Source: Asanoa ferruginea
GTDB lineage: Bacteria > Actinomycetota > Actinomycetes > Mycobacteriales > Micromonosporaceae
Assembly (NCBI RefSeq): GCF_003387075.1
Contig: NZ_QUMQ01000001.1
Location: 7,564,001 to 7,628,000, forward strand
Direction: 5' to 3'
Length of the DNA: 64,000 bases
The notes under the pieces were generated by a model. That model was not told the origin of the DNA, made no database searches, and saw only the letters and a program-made list of their open reading frames with translations. Positions 27,156-36,297 of the stretch are shown here, piece by piece; position 1 is the first letter of the stretch, and the number at the start of each line of letters is the position of its first letter. Both the position numbers and the translations under genes were made by a program.

Positions 27156-30100
27156 ATGAGAACCACGAAGGGAACGAGCCGCTGGCTCGCCGCCGTGGCC
27201 AGCGCGAGCATGGTGGTCGCGTTGGCTGGGCCGGCGGTCGCCGCCGACCCCGTCCCGTATGACGAGCAGGCTGTCCACCACTCCCTGTTCGCGGCGGTCG
27301 TCCAGGTCCGCGAGGGCGGCACCCGCGGCCTCATCGACGCCGTGCTCGCCGCTGAGCTGAGCGACTGGCGCGCCGCCCACCCGGCGGCCGACGTCGCCGC
27401 GCTCAACGCCCACCTGACCGCCGTCAGCACCCTCGTCGGGCAGGCCGTCAAGGCGTCCGACGAGTCACCCGGGAAGCTGCACCTGCTGGGCGCGGCGATG
27501 GAGAAGCTGGCCGGCAGCAGCGAAGCACGGCTCGGCGGCCCGGCGGTCAAGGGACTGCTGCGCAGCACCACCGGGGAAGAGTTGGCCGGCATCGTGCCGC
27601 CGATCGAGCAGGTCCGCAGCGCCACCCAGGAATACCTGTGGGAGATGCTGTCCCGGGGCGCCCTGGCCGACGTGTGGGGCACGCTGCACGCCCGGGCCGC
27701 GACCGATCCGGCCCTCGCCGAGGTGTGGAACACGGCGTTCGGCGCCCGGCTCGGCGTGCGCCTGGACACCCCGGCGGAGGATCTCGCGCAGCTACCCGAC
27801 CTGAGCGGAAGCCTCAACCTGTCGGCGATCACCGCGAAGCGCCACGACAAGGACGCCTACCGGGCGGAGATCCAGTCACAACTCGACGTGGCGCTGGCCG
27901 CGCTGCGCGACCGGACCGCGGCCGCGGTGACCGACGTGGTCGCCCAGTCCGACCGGTTCCCGGTCGACGGGCCGAACAAGCCGACCAGCGCGGACGAGGC
28001 GGCGGCCAAGGAGAAGGCGGAGGCCGACCGCAAGCTCAACGAGAAGCTCGGCCAGGCCGTCACCGTCCTCGGCAAGCTGGCCGGGATGGTCGACAAGCAG
28101 TTCGGCAAGCAGATCGAGACCATCGCCAAGGCCGTGGTCGGCGCCATCTCGGCGATCACCACCTACACCGCGGCGATCTCGGCGGCCGGCATCACGGCGG
28201 CGGCCATGGCGATGTCGACCCTCACCCTGGTCGGTGGCCTGGTCGGCGCGGCGATGATCCTGCTACCGCTGTTCAGCTCGGGCGGCGGCGCCGACGGGAC
28301 CACCGGCGCCGAGATCGCGGCGCTCCGCGATCAGATCAACCGCATGGCCGCGGGAATGGACAAGCGGTTCGACCGGATCGAGAAGATGCTCGGCACGATG
28401 TATGACGGGCTGAGCGCCCAACTGACCGCGCTGTCCCGGGATCTCGCCGAGGTGCGGGCCCAGCTCACGGTGATCGCCGGGCAGCTGATCGTCCTCGACC
28501 AGCGGGTCGACAGCCTCGCGCTGGCGAGCCAGGCGGCCTTCGAGCAGATCATCCAGCAGCCGCTGAAGACCTCGGTCGACCGTTACGTGCACCGGGAGGC
28601 ACGCACCGGCACGACGATCGACTCGTTCGCCACCTACTTCGACCAGGCCGACTCGCCGACGCGTACCTTCGCGGCCGACAGCGCCAAGCAGGCGCCCTAC
28701 GTCGTCCCGACCGGCACGTCGCTGGCCGATCCGGTGGCTACGGTCGGCCTCTACCTGCCGGCCGGGGCGATCGACTACCTCGCACAGTGGGCGGGCGCCC
28801 GGGGCATCGCGCTCACCCCCGCGCCCGGCGACCAGCCCGCGTCCGGAGTGGCCAACCCGTCGGCGTGGCTGCTGGGCGCTCGGGCGAACCTGATCCTGCA
28901 ACTACAGAACCCGCAGTACGCCGCCCAGGTCAACGAGGCCGAGACGCAGAGCACGATCGCCGCCGGCGACGCGGTCAACCGTCGGGTGCGGCAGTTCAGC
29001 GCGCCGGCCGCGGACGGTGCCACCAATGCCCTGTTCCAGCGGCTGACCGCCGACTACCGCGCGGCGATGGGCCAGTGGAAGGCCGGCCTCGACGAGGTCG
29101 GCCGGGCGGTGCGCTGGGTGGAGACCGACCGCGACTACAACATGTGGGGCAGCGTCGACCAGGACATCCCCGCCGCCGGCCGGATCGCGGACGTGCCCAA
29201 CATGGCGCGCTGCGGTTCGACGACCGGGGTCTACCTCAACACCCCGAGCAAGCTCAACCGCTCGGCCCTGCCGAACGTCTACCACCTCGCCAACTACGCG
29301 ATGGCGCTCGGCTACCGACCGGAACTGCGATCCTGCCTCGACGCGCAGTTCGTCGACGTCGAGGTGAACGACGGCCCCCGCTACCAGCAGACCAACGGAG
29401 ATCTGGAGCTGGTCGTCCGGCAGCAGGCCAAGTGGGTTGGGGGTGACTGGCAGGACGTGCGCACGGTGACCTGGAAGACCCACCTGGTCGACATCTGCCT
29501 GTGGAGCCAGCGGAGCAACCCGCCGACCGGGTACTGCCGGGACACCGACTACTACCTCAACGACAAATGGAATTCCACCTACCGGGCGAAGCTGGACAGC
29601 AACGGCGTGGTGGTCGACAACCCCGCCGCGCTCGCGCTGGCGCGCACCAAGGCCGCGGCCATGCTGACCGGCAAGCAGCGCTACTTCTACCGGGTCGCGG
29701 CGCTCGGCACCGGCGTGGACCGGCCGCCGGCGGGGAGCTGGTCGCCCTCGCAGCAGCTCTGGGACGCCGGCAAGAAGGTCTCGGACACCGTACGGATGCT
29801 GCAGATCTTCTCGGACCTGGGCTGGTCGTCGGCGCTGGAACGGGACGACGTGCTGCGCGGCCAGCTGTTCGGCGACCGGTCGCTGCCGGCGGACTATCGC
29901 CTGCCGCGCAGCCAGGACAGCTACAACACCGGGTCGCTGCACCTCTACAACGCCTACCAGCGGGCGTTGGCCAACTACGGCAGCTGCAAACAACAAGTGG
30001 ACTGGGACCCCTGCCAGGGTGACGTGTCCGGGCTGAGTCCGCTGGCGCAGCAGGAGCGGTTCGGCGCCGGCTGCGTCGCGGCTCCGGCAGGGCAGGCGCC

Positions 30101-30281
30101 GGACGATCCGCTCGGTTCGTGCGTCATCCAGGCCGGATCGGCCGCGAGCGGCATCCTCGCCGACCGCTACGGCTACTGGTCCGGGCAGATCAAAGCCGGC
30201 ACCCACCAGGAGGGCCTCGCGGCGGTGAAGGGCGTCGTCGGGCTGCTACGGGCGACGAACATCGCAGTGCACGCCGGCTGA
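27156..30281 (+). CDS. Large secreted helical protein with membrane-hairpin-like core
   Basis: This 1041-residue protein has a Sec signal peptide (residues 1-30, cleavage after AVAA). Residues 280-325 are charged helix. Residues about 324-374 form a long hydrophobic double segment (AKAVVGAISAITTYTAAISA then LVGGLVGAAMILLPLF) ending in a Gly-rich turn. Residues 385-465 look like coiled coil (MAAGMDKRFDRIEKMLG). The C-terminal 500 residues are globular, with about eight cysteines in pairs. The helix, hydrophobic hairpin, coiled-coil order resembles alpha-pore-forming toxins, but no family is recognised. GGAAGGAAAGG precedes the ATG. A perfect terminator follows, so it is monocistronic and probably SARP-controlled. 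Confidence 0.8.
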   Translation: MRTTKGTSRWLAAVASASMVVALAGPAVAADPVPYDEQAVHHSLFAAVVQVREGGTRGLIDAVLAAELSDWRAAHPAADVAALNAHLTAVSTLVGQAVKASDESPGKLHLLGAAMEKLAGSSEARLGGPAVKGLLRSTTGEELAGIVPPIEQVRSATQEYLWEMLSRGALADVWGTLHARAATDPALAEVWNTAFGARLGVRLDTPAEDLAQLPDLSGSLNLSAITAKRHDKDAYRAEIQSQLDVALAALRDRTAAAVTDVVAQSDRFPVDGPNKPTSADEAAAKEKAEADRKLNEKLGQAVTVLGKLAGMVDKQFGKQIETIAKAVVGAISAITTYTAAISAAGITAAAMAMSTLTLVGGLVGAAMILLPLFSSGGGADGTTGAEIAALRDQINRMAAGMDKRFDRIEKMLGTMYDGLSAQLTALSRDLAEVRAQLTVIAGQLIVLDQRVDSLALASQAAFEQIIQQPLKTSVDRYVHREARTGTTIDSFATYFDQADSPTRTFAADSAKQAPYVVPTGTSLADPVATVGLYLPAGAIDYLAQWAGARGIALTPAPGDQPASGVANPSAWLLGARANLILQLQNPQYAAQVNEAETQSTIAAGDAVNRRVRQFSAPAADGATNALFQRLTADYRAAMGQWKAGLDEVGRAVRWVETDRDYNMWGSVDQDIPAAGRIADVPNMARCGSTTGVYLNTPSKLNRSALPNVYHLANYAMALGYRPELRSCLDAQFVDVEVNDGPRYQQTNGDLELVVRQQAKWVGGDWQDVRTVTWKTHLVDICLWSQRSNPPTGYCRDTDYYLNDKWNSTYRAKLDSNGVVVDNPAALALARTKAAAMLTGKQRYFYRVAALGTGVDRPPAGSWSPSQQLWDAGKKVSDTVRMLQIFSDLGWSSALERDDVLRGQLFGDRSLPADYRLPRSQDSYNTGSLHLYNAYQRALANYGSCKQQVDWDPCQGDVSGLSPLAQQERFGAGCVAAPAGQAPDDPLGSCVIQAGSAASGILADRYGYWSGQIKAGTHQEGLAAVKGVVGLLRATNIAVHAG

Positions 30282-30290
30282 TCGCCATCA

Positions 30291-30325
30291 GATCGGGGGC
30301 TCACCGCTCTGGTGAGCCCCCGATC
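30291..30325 (+). terminator. Strong intrinsic-type terminator
   Basis: GATCGGGGGCTCACC (30291-30305) and its exact complement (30311-30325) form a perfect 15-bp stem with a 5-nt loop, 10 bp after the stop of the 1041-residue protein gene. No U-run follows, as is common in actinobacteria. Confidence 0.85.
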
Positions 30326-30466
30326 CGTCCACTCAGGGCTGCCCTCGACATGTCCGGGTGGCTGGCGCGCGCCGGGCCACCACCGTCAACCTACGGATAC
30401 CGAACGGCGACACCTTCCCCGAGCGTGGTGGGCATACGGCTCACCGCTGAAGGGACAACACGAAGC

Positions 30467-31273
30467 ATGCGCACCAACCGCCGTACCTTGATCGCCGGTT
30501 CTGCCGCGGTCGCCACCGGGGCTCTGCTCGGGTCGCGACCAGCCGCCGCGCAGACCCACCGACCCGGCCCCAAGCCGACCATCGTGCTGGTGCACGGTGC
30601 GTTCGCCGACGCGTCCGGGTGGGCTGACGTCGCCCGTGGCCTGCAACGCGACGGCTATCCGGTGCTCGCACCGGCCAACCCGCTGCGCGGTGTCTCCGCC
30701 GACGCCGCCTACCTCGCCAGCATCCTGGCCACGATCGACGGCCCTACCGTGCTGGTCGCCCACTCCTATGGCGGGATGGTGGTCACCAACGCCGCCGGCC
30801 GAAATCAGGACGTCAAAGCTCTGGTGTACGTCGCGGCGTTCGCCCCCGACGAAGGCGAGACGCTACAGGGACTCCAGCTCAAATACCCCGGCAGCAAACT
30901 CGGCCAGGACGCGCTCGACCTGCGCCCCTACCCGACCGCGGACGGCGCCGGAAGCTACGACGGCTATGTGAAGAGCGCCGTCTTCCGTGACGTGTTCGCG
31001 GGCGACCTGCCGAAGGCGACGACCGACGTGATGGCGGCGACGCAGCGCCCCGGCGACGTACACACCCTGCTGGAACCGTCCGGGCCGCCGGCATGGCGCA
31101 GCATCCCGACGTGGTACCTCGTCGCCCGCAACGACAATCTGATTCCCCCGGCCGCGCAGCGGTTCATGGCGCACCGGGCCGGGGCGCGCACCACCGAGGT
31201 CAACGCCTCGCACGTCGCGATGATCTCGCAGCCGCACACCACTCTCGGCGTCATCAAGTCCGCCGCGCGCTGA
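30467..31273 (+). CDS. Exported alpha/beta hydrolase
   Basis: This 268-residue protein has a twin-arginine signal ([19 protein letters not shown], then AAAQ) and an alpha/beta hydrolase body beginning [15 protein letters not shown]. The nucleophile elbow is VAHSYGGMV (Ser of HSYGG), the acid lies in [11 protein letters not shown] and the histidine in NASHVAMI. It resembles the salicylate-esterase-like/EstC group; the substrate is unknown. The ATG at 30467 begins the Tat signal. It heads an operon of three different hydrolases. A CAACC-N16-CGAC sequence at 30387-30411 resembles the SigE-type promoters seen near 59.8 kb, but weakly. Confidence 0.85.
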   Translation: MRTNRRTLIAGSAAVATGALLGSRPAAAQTHRPGPKPTIVLVHGAFADASGWADVARGLQRDGYPVLAPANPLRGVSADAAYLASILATIDGPTVLVAHSYGGMVVTNAAGRNQDVKALVYVAAFAPDEGETLQGLQLKYPGSKLGQDALDLRPYPTADGAGSYDGYVKSAVFRDVFAGDLPKATTDVMAATQRPGDVHTLLEPSGPPAWRSIPTWYLVARNDNLIPPAAQRFMAHRAGARTTEVNASHVAMISQPHTTLGVIKSAAR

Positions 31274-31287
31274 ACGGAGCCACCCCG

Positions 31288-32118
31288 ATGTTTGTCACCA
31301 CCACCGACGGCGCCCAGATCTTCTACAAGGACTGGGGCGCCGGCCGTCCGGTCGTCCTGTCGCACGGCTGGCCGCTGAACTCCGACAGCTGGGAGGCGCA
31401 GGCGCTCTTCCTCTCCTCCAACGGCTACCGGGTCATCGCACACGACCGCCGCGGACACGGCCGGTCCACGCAGACCTGGCACGGCAACGAGATGGACACC
31501 TACGCCGACGACCTCGCGACGCTCGTCGACGCTCTCAACCTGCGCGAGGCCACCCTGGTCGGCTTCTCCACCGGAGGCGGCGAGGTGGCGCGCTACATCG
31601 GTCGGCACGGCACCGGCCGGGTGGCGCAGGCGGTGCTCGTCTCCGCCGTGCCGCCGTTCATGCTGCGCACCGCCGACAACCCGAACGGAGTCCCGATCGG
31701 GGTCTTCGACGCGATCCGGGCCGGGTCGGTCGCCGACCGGTCGCAGACCTACCGAGACCTCGCCGACGGCCCGTTCTTCGGCCACAACCGGCCCGGCGCC
31801 AACATCTCGCAAGGCATCCGCGACGCGTTCTGGCTCCAGTCGATGGCCGCCGGGCACCGCAACGCCTACGAGAGCATCGCCGCCTTCTCCGCCACCGACT
31901 TCCGTGCCGACCTCGCGGCATTCGACATGCCCACCCTGGTCATCCACGGCGACGATGACCAGGTCGTGCCGTTCGAAGTCGGTGGCATGGCTTCGGCGGC
32001 GCTGGTCAAGAACGCCAATCTGATCGTCTATCCGGGCGCGCCGCACGGGATCACCGACACCCACAAGGAACAACTCGGCGCCGACCTGCTCGCCTTCCTG
32101 AAGGAGTACGACGCATGA
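31288..32118 (+). CDS. Alpha/beta hydrolase, non-haem chloroperoxidase-like
   Basis: This 276-residue cytoplasmic protein belongs to the cofactor-free haloperoxidase/esterase branch of alpha/beta hydrolases. It shows [17 protein letters not shown] (oxyanion loop), HDRRGHGRS, nucleophile elbow GFSTGGGE (Ser at the elbow), acid in [11 protein letters not shown] and His in [10 protein letters not shown]. It starts 15 bp after the exported hydrolase gene and its stop overlaps the next gene by 4 bp. The true activity is more likely esterase or perhydrolase than halogenation. Confidence 0.88.
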   Translation: MFVTTTDGAQIFYKDWGAGRPVVLSHGWPLNSDSWEAQALFLSSNGYRVIAHDRRGHGRSTQTWHGNEMDTYADDLATLVDALNLREATLVGFSTGGGEVARYIGRHGTGRVAQAVLVSAVPPFMLRTADNPNGVPIGVFDAIRAGSVADRSQTYRDLADGPFFGHNRPGANISQGIRDAFWLQSMAAGHRNAYESIAAFSATDFRADLAAFDMPTLVIHGDDDQVVPFEVGGMASAALVKNANLIVYPGAPHGITDTHKEQLGADLLAFLKEYDA

Positions 32119-32912
32119 GCACCATCGTCCTGGTCCACGGGCTGTGGGTGACACCGCGCAGCTGGGAGCACTGGGTGCGCTACTACGAGGCAAAGGGCCA
32201 CCAGGTGCTGACCCCGGCCTACCCGGGCTTCGAGGTCGAGGTCGAGGCACTGCGCGCCGACCCCACGCCGATCGCGAACGTGACCGTGCCGGAGACCATC
32301 GCGCACCTGGAGAAGATCATCACGGCGCTGCCGGAGAAGCCGATCATCATGGGCCATTCCTTCGGCGGCGCGCTGACCCAGTTGCTCCTCGACCGCGGCC
32401 ACGGCGCCGCCGGGGTGGTGATCGACTCCGCGCCGCCGGAGGGCATCCGGGTCAACCCGCCATCGCAGATCAAGTCGCTGTTCCCGATCCTCAACAACCC
32501 GGCCAAGCGACACCAGGCCGCCGGATTCACTCCCGAGCAGTTCCACTACGCGTTCACCAACACACTGTCCGAAGAGGACTCCCGCGCGGCCTACGAACGC
32601 TATGCGATCCCCGCGCCGGGCAGCTGGGTCTGGTCCTACGGACTGCTCGCCAACTTCACGCCGGGCAAACAGGAAACCTGGGTCGACTTCCGCAACGCCG
32701 ACCGCGCTCCCCTGCTCTTCATCGCCGGCGGCGCCGACCACATCATGCCGCCGTCGGTCAACAAATCAAACGCCCACCACTACAAGGCCGAGGGTACGGT
32801 CACCGACTACCACGAGTTCCCCGGCCGCTCCCACTGGACCTGCGCCGAACCTGGCTGGGAACAGGTCGCCGACCACGCCCTCGACTGGGCCCTGCGGCAC
32901 GCCGCAAACTGA
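32115..32912 (+). CDS. Alpha/beta hydrolase
   Basis: This 265-residue hydrolase lacks a signal peptide. It has [17 protein letters not shown] at the N-terminus, the nucleophile elbow GHSFGGAL, an acid in [12 protein letters not shown] and a histidine in GRSHWTC. It is the third gene of the hydrolase operon, translationally coupled by an ATGA overlap. Substrate unknown. Confidence 0.86.
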   Translation: MSTIVLVHGLWVTPRSWEHWVRYYEAKGHQVLTPAYPGFEVEVEALRADPTPIANVTVPETIAHLEKIITALPEKPIIMGHSFGGALTQLLLDRGHGAAGVVIDSAPPEGIRVNPPSQIKSLFPILNNPAKRHQAAGFTPEQFHYAFTNTLSEEDSRAAYERYAIPAPGSWVWSYGLLANFTPGKQETWVDFRNADRAPLLFIAGGADHIMPPSVNKSNAHHYKAEGTVTDYHEFPGRSHWTCAEPGWEQVADHALDWALRHAAN

Positions 32913-32917
32913 AGCGT

Positions 32918-32956
32918 CGCCGAGCCGGTCCTTCCCCTGGGGTGGCCGGCTCGGCG
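32918..32956. terminator. Bidirectional terminator between convergent genes
   Basis: CGCCGAGCCGG (32918-32928) pairs with CCGGCTCGGCG (32946-32956), an 11-bp stem with a 17-nt loop. It sits between the hydrolase operon and the convergent gene ending at 32960, and can serve both. Confidence 0.7.
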
Positions 32957-32959
32957 CCG

Positions 32960-33481
32960 CTAGTCGAGGTCGTGTTCCTCCAACCCGCGCATGATCAGCG
33001 TCCGCATCGACCCGAATCCGTAGCGGTCCGCATCGGATGACAGCTCCGCCACCTCGCGGAGCACGGGTTCGACGTCGATGCCGAGCTCGCGGGCCCGGTT
33101 GCACAGCGACCAGATCGTCACCAGCTCGTCGCGCGGATCGGAGCCCTGATCCACCGCCGAGACGTGAACGAGCCGGCGGCGGAAATCCCGCGCCGACTCC
33201 CATTCGTTCGGCAGGCCGGCAGCCCACCGAAAAGAACCGTAATCCCGGAAGATGTCCCGGACCTCCGCACGAGTCGGTGAACCGCCCGTCTCGTACGCGT
33301 CCAACAGCGACTCCAACGCGGCGGCCGCCTCGGCCGTCACCCCGGCCTCTTCCACCGGCGCCGGCGCCTGCCGCAACGTGGCCATCCAGTTCGGGTCACT
33401 CAGGTCGACCGGACGCTCTGCGATCTCCCGCAGCAGTTCGTCGATGGTGGCGACGTCCGCACGGACCGCGGCAAGATTCAT
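32960..33481 (-). CDS. Uncharacterised 173-residue protein
   Basis: A soluble, acidic, mostly helical protein starting MNLAAVRADVATIDELLREI. It has no signal peptide and no motif I can assign. A segment near residues 60-100 (EVRDIFRDYGSFRWAAGLP) is aromatic-rich. It is co-directional with the LAL regulator pair 42 bp upstream, so it may be cotranscribed with them. The ATG at 33481 is preferred; upstream in-frame sequence belongs to the regulator shadow. Confidence 0.65.
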   Translation of the reverse strand: MNLAAVRADVATIDELLREIAERPVDLSDPNWMATLRQAPAPVEEAGVTAEAAAALESLLDAYETGGSPTRAEVRDIFRDYGSFRWAAGLPNEWESARDFRRRLVHVSAVDQGSDPRDELVTIWSLCNRARELGIDVEPVLREVAELSSDADRYGFGSMRTLIMRGLEEHDLD

Positions 33482-33522
33482 GCCGCCATTGTGAACCCGT
33501 ACACCAACTTCTGATCGACGTG

Positions 33523-36297
33523 CTAATCGTCCAGCACCGCGGCCAGCTGGCCGCGAGAGGTGATCCCCAACTTCGGGAAGATCCGGTAGAGGTGGGACGA
33601 GACGGTGCGCGGCGACATGAACAGTTGCTCGCCGATCTCCCGGTTGGAGAGCCCGGCAGCGGCGAGGCTCGCGATCTGCAACTGCTCGCCGGTGAGCACC
33701 TCGCGTGCCACGACGCGGGGTAGGGCGGTGTGCTCCCCCGCCGCGCGGAGCTGATGCCGGGCCTGCTCGACCCACGGCATCGCGCCCAGCCGTGACAGCC
33801 CGGCCAGGGCCAGCTGAAGCTGCGGCACGGCATCGAGGTCGCGGCGTTGGCGGCGCAACCACCCGCCGTACGCGAGCCCGAGCCGGGCCCGCACCCACGG
33901 CCACTGCGTGGCGTCACCGTCGAGCGCGCGCACATAGCGCTCCTCGGCCCGGTCGTCGTCGGCGAGCACCGCGTCGGCGTACCCGTCCACGACGCTGAAG
34001 TCGACCGGAGCAACCGGGCCGAGCACTTCACGGACGCCGCCGATGAGCTGGCGTGCCAGCGCGCGACGGTCGGTGTGCACAGCGGCATCAGCCAGGAACA
34101 TCACCGCGGGAAACGTGCTGCGCGGGTCATACAGCGGATCCTGCGGATCGAAAACCGGGCGAAGGGCGTCGAATCCTTCCTGGTACGCGCCGCGGGCCAC
34201 CAGTGCCGTGCCGAGCACGACCTGCACCCGGGGCAGGAAGCTGGTGGTTCCCTGTCTGACCGCCTCGGCATTGATCTCCGCCAGCGTCCGCTCGAGCTGG
34301 CGCGACTCGCCGGTCAACGCGGCCAGCCGGGCCTCGTTGAGCCGCGCCGAGTTGCGCCAGGTCGGCTGGCCGGTCTCGTCGGCGAGGCGGCGGCCCTCGT
34401 CCAGCGCCGTGCGGGCGCGGTCCCAGTGGCCGATGAACCAGTCGGCCTGGATCCGGGTGAGCAGGACGTGCGGCAGAAGTCCGAGCCGGCCCTGGGCCCG
34501 CAGCAGCCGCTCGGCCTCGTCGGCGAACGCTCGTGCCAGCAGGGCGTCACCGACGACGACGGCACCCATCGCATACATGCGCAGCGCGTTGGCGTCCGAG
34601 ATGTCGCGGGTGAGCGCCCGCCGGCACTCGGCCAGGATCCGGGGCGTGTGGCCCACCTGGTCGATGCCGGACAACGCGAAGACCAGACGATGCTCCGATC
34701 CGGCGACCGGCAGGGCGAGCGCGGTGGTGGCGAGCAGCTGCCGGGTCGGCGCGTCGGGGCGCGTCCAGTAGCAGCGGGACGCGATGGACATGAGCACGTT
34801 CCAGGCGAGTTCGAGGTCACCCGCACGCCACGCGACCCGCACATCATCATGCAGGTCCAGGATGCGCCCGACGTCGTCGCTGCCGTGCCCGGTGAAGAGC
34901 TCGGCGAGCCATGCCGCGCGGATCTGATCGAGCGTGTCCAGCGGATCGGCGCACGCCGCGGCGCGTAGCCGGTTGACCGTCCGGCGGTCGCCGAGCTCGT
35001 ATGCCCAGGTGGCGGCCATCAGCAGCCGGTGACCGCGCACACCCGGTTGGCCGGTGACCCGGGCCGCTCGTTCCATCAGCCAGATTGCCGGGGTCGTCTC
35101 GGCCCGCTGGTGAGCCGCCCTCGCGGCCTCGGCAAGGTCGTCAGCGAGGCCGTCATCGGTGCCGTGTGCCGCCTGGGCCCGGTGGGCCAGGGCGCCCCGC
35201 CGGTCCGACCGCGCGAGCACAACCGCCAGGGCGCGGTGTGCGGCACGCACGCGTTCGGCGTCGTCCGATCCGACGACGGCGGCCCGCACCAGAGGATGCC
35301 GGAACAGCACCTCCGCGGGTGTGACGGTGATCAGGCCCGCTGCGGCACACGGGCCCAACGCTTCGGCGGGCACGTGTCCCCCATGGAACACCTCCGCGGC
35401 CTCGAGGATCTCCGCGACCGGCGCATGCTCGTCAAGTGCCGCCACCAGCAGGACGTCGCGGCTGAGAGCGGGTAGGCCGCGGTAGCTACCGGCGAAGCTC
35501 GACCGGATGTGGTCGCCGACGGGGACGTTCGCGGTGGCGGCCCTGTGCGCGGGCGCCGTGTGCGCCCAGGTGCGCGGCAGCTCCGTCAGCGCGAGCGGAT
35601 TGCCGCGCGCGGCGTGCAGAATCTGGCCGCGGATGAAGGGATCCAGGTCCGGCGCCACGGCATCGAGCAACGCGTTCGCGGCGCCGTCGTGAAGCGCGGG
35701 GACCGTGATGGTCGTTGTCGCTTCCACCGCGTCGTCGGGATCGTCGACCGGTCTGGTAGCCACGATCAACAGCACGGGGTCGGCGGCCAGCCGGCGGCCG
35801 AGAAAGGCGATCACGGAGCGGGACTCGGCGTCCAGCCAGTGCGCATCGTCGATGGCGAGCGTGATCGGGCGACTCTCGGCCGCCTCCGTGACAGCGGTCA
35901 GCGCGGCCATGCCGACCAGGTAGGGCGCCGGCACCACGGCAGGGTCGTCCGGGCGGGTGGCCGCGAACAGTGCCGCCCGTTGGCCGGGTGGCAGCTCGAC
36001 CGACTCGATCATCCACGGGGGCAGCAGCCGCCGCAGGCTCGCGTAGGGCATGACGTCACCGTCGGTGCCGCCGGCCGTCAACACCAGGTGCCCGCGGCGG
36101 CGGGCGAGCTCGGCGGCCCGTCGCAGCAGAGCCGACTTACCGACGCCGGCCTCGCCGCGCAGCAGCAGCGAACCGCCGCCCTGGTCCAGCCGGGCCAGCA
36201 TGCCGTCGATGACCTCGAGCTCACGAGCGCGGCCGACCAATCCGGAAGCGCCACCTGCCGGCTCGATCGGCTCGTCCGCCACGGTCGACCCGGTCAC
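33523..36297 (-). CDS. LAL-type LuxR regulator, intact P-loop
   Basis: This 924-residue regulator has an N-terminal ATPase domain (Walker A GEAGVGKSALLRR near residue 48, Walker B ITLAIDDAHWLD), a long TPR-like middle, and a C-terminal LuxR helix-turn-helix (residues about 860-915, GLSNREIGEQLFMSPRTVSSHL). LALs act as inducer-responsive activators of catabolic or secondary-metabolite genes. It overlaps the upstream LAL gene by 4 bp (ATGA), so the two large regulators are made together. Confidence 0.9.
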   Translation of the reverse strand: MTGSTVADEPIEPAGGASGLVGRARELEVIDGMLARLDQGGGSLLLRGEAGVGKSALLRRAAELARRRGHLVLTAGGTDGDVMPYASLRRLLPPWMIESVELPPGQRAALFAATRPDDPAVVPAPYLVGMAALTAVTEAAESRPITLAIDDAHWLDAESRSVIAFLGRRLAADPVLLIVATRPVDDPDDAVEATTTITVPALHDGAANALLDAVAPDLDPFIRGQILHAARGNPLALTELPRTWAHTAPAHRAATANVPVGDHIRSSFAGSYRGLPALSRDVLLVAALDEHAPVAEILEAAEVFHGGHVPAEALGPCAAAGLITVTPAEVLFRHPLVRAAVVGSDDAERVRAAHRALAVVLARSDRRGALAHRAQAAHGTDDGLADDLAEAARAAHQRAETTPAIWLMERAARVTGQPGVRGHRLLMAATWAYELGDRRTVNRLRAAACADPLDTLDQIRAAWLAELFTGHGSDDVGRILDLHDDVRVAWRAGDLELAWNVLMSIASRCYWTRPDAPTRQLLATTALALPVAGSEHRLVFALSGIDQVGHTPRILAECRRALTRDISDANALRMYAMGAVVVGDALLARAFADEAERLLRAQGRLGLLPHVLLTRIQADWFIGHWDRARTALDEGRRLADETGQPTWRNSARLNEARLAALTGESRQLERTLAEINAEAVRQGTTSFLPRVQVVLGTALVARGAYQEGFDALRPVFDPQDPLYDPRSTFPAVMFLADAAVHTDRRALARQLIGGVREVLGPVAPVDFSVVDGYADAVLADDDRAEERYVRALDGDATQWPWVRARLGLAYGGWLRRQRRDLDAVPQLQLALAGLSRLGAMPWVEQARHQLRAAGEHTALPRVVAREVLTGEQLQIASLAAAGLSNREIGEQLFMSPRTVSSHLYRIFPKLGITSRGQLAAVLDD

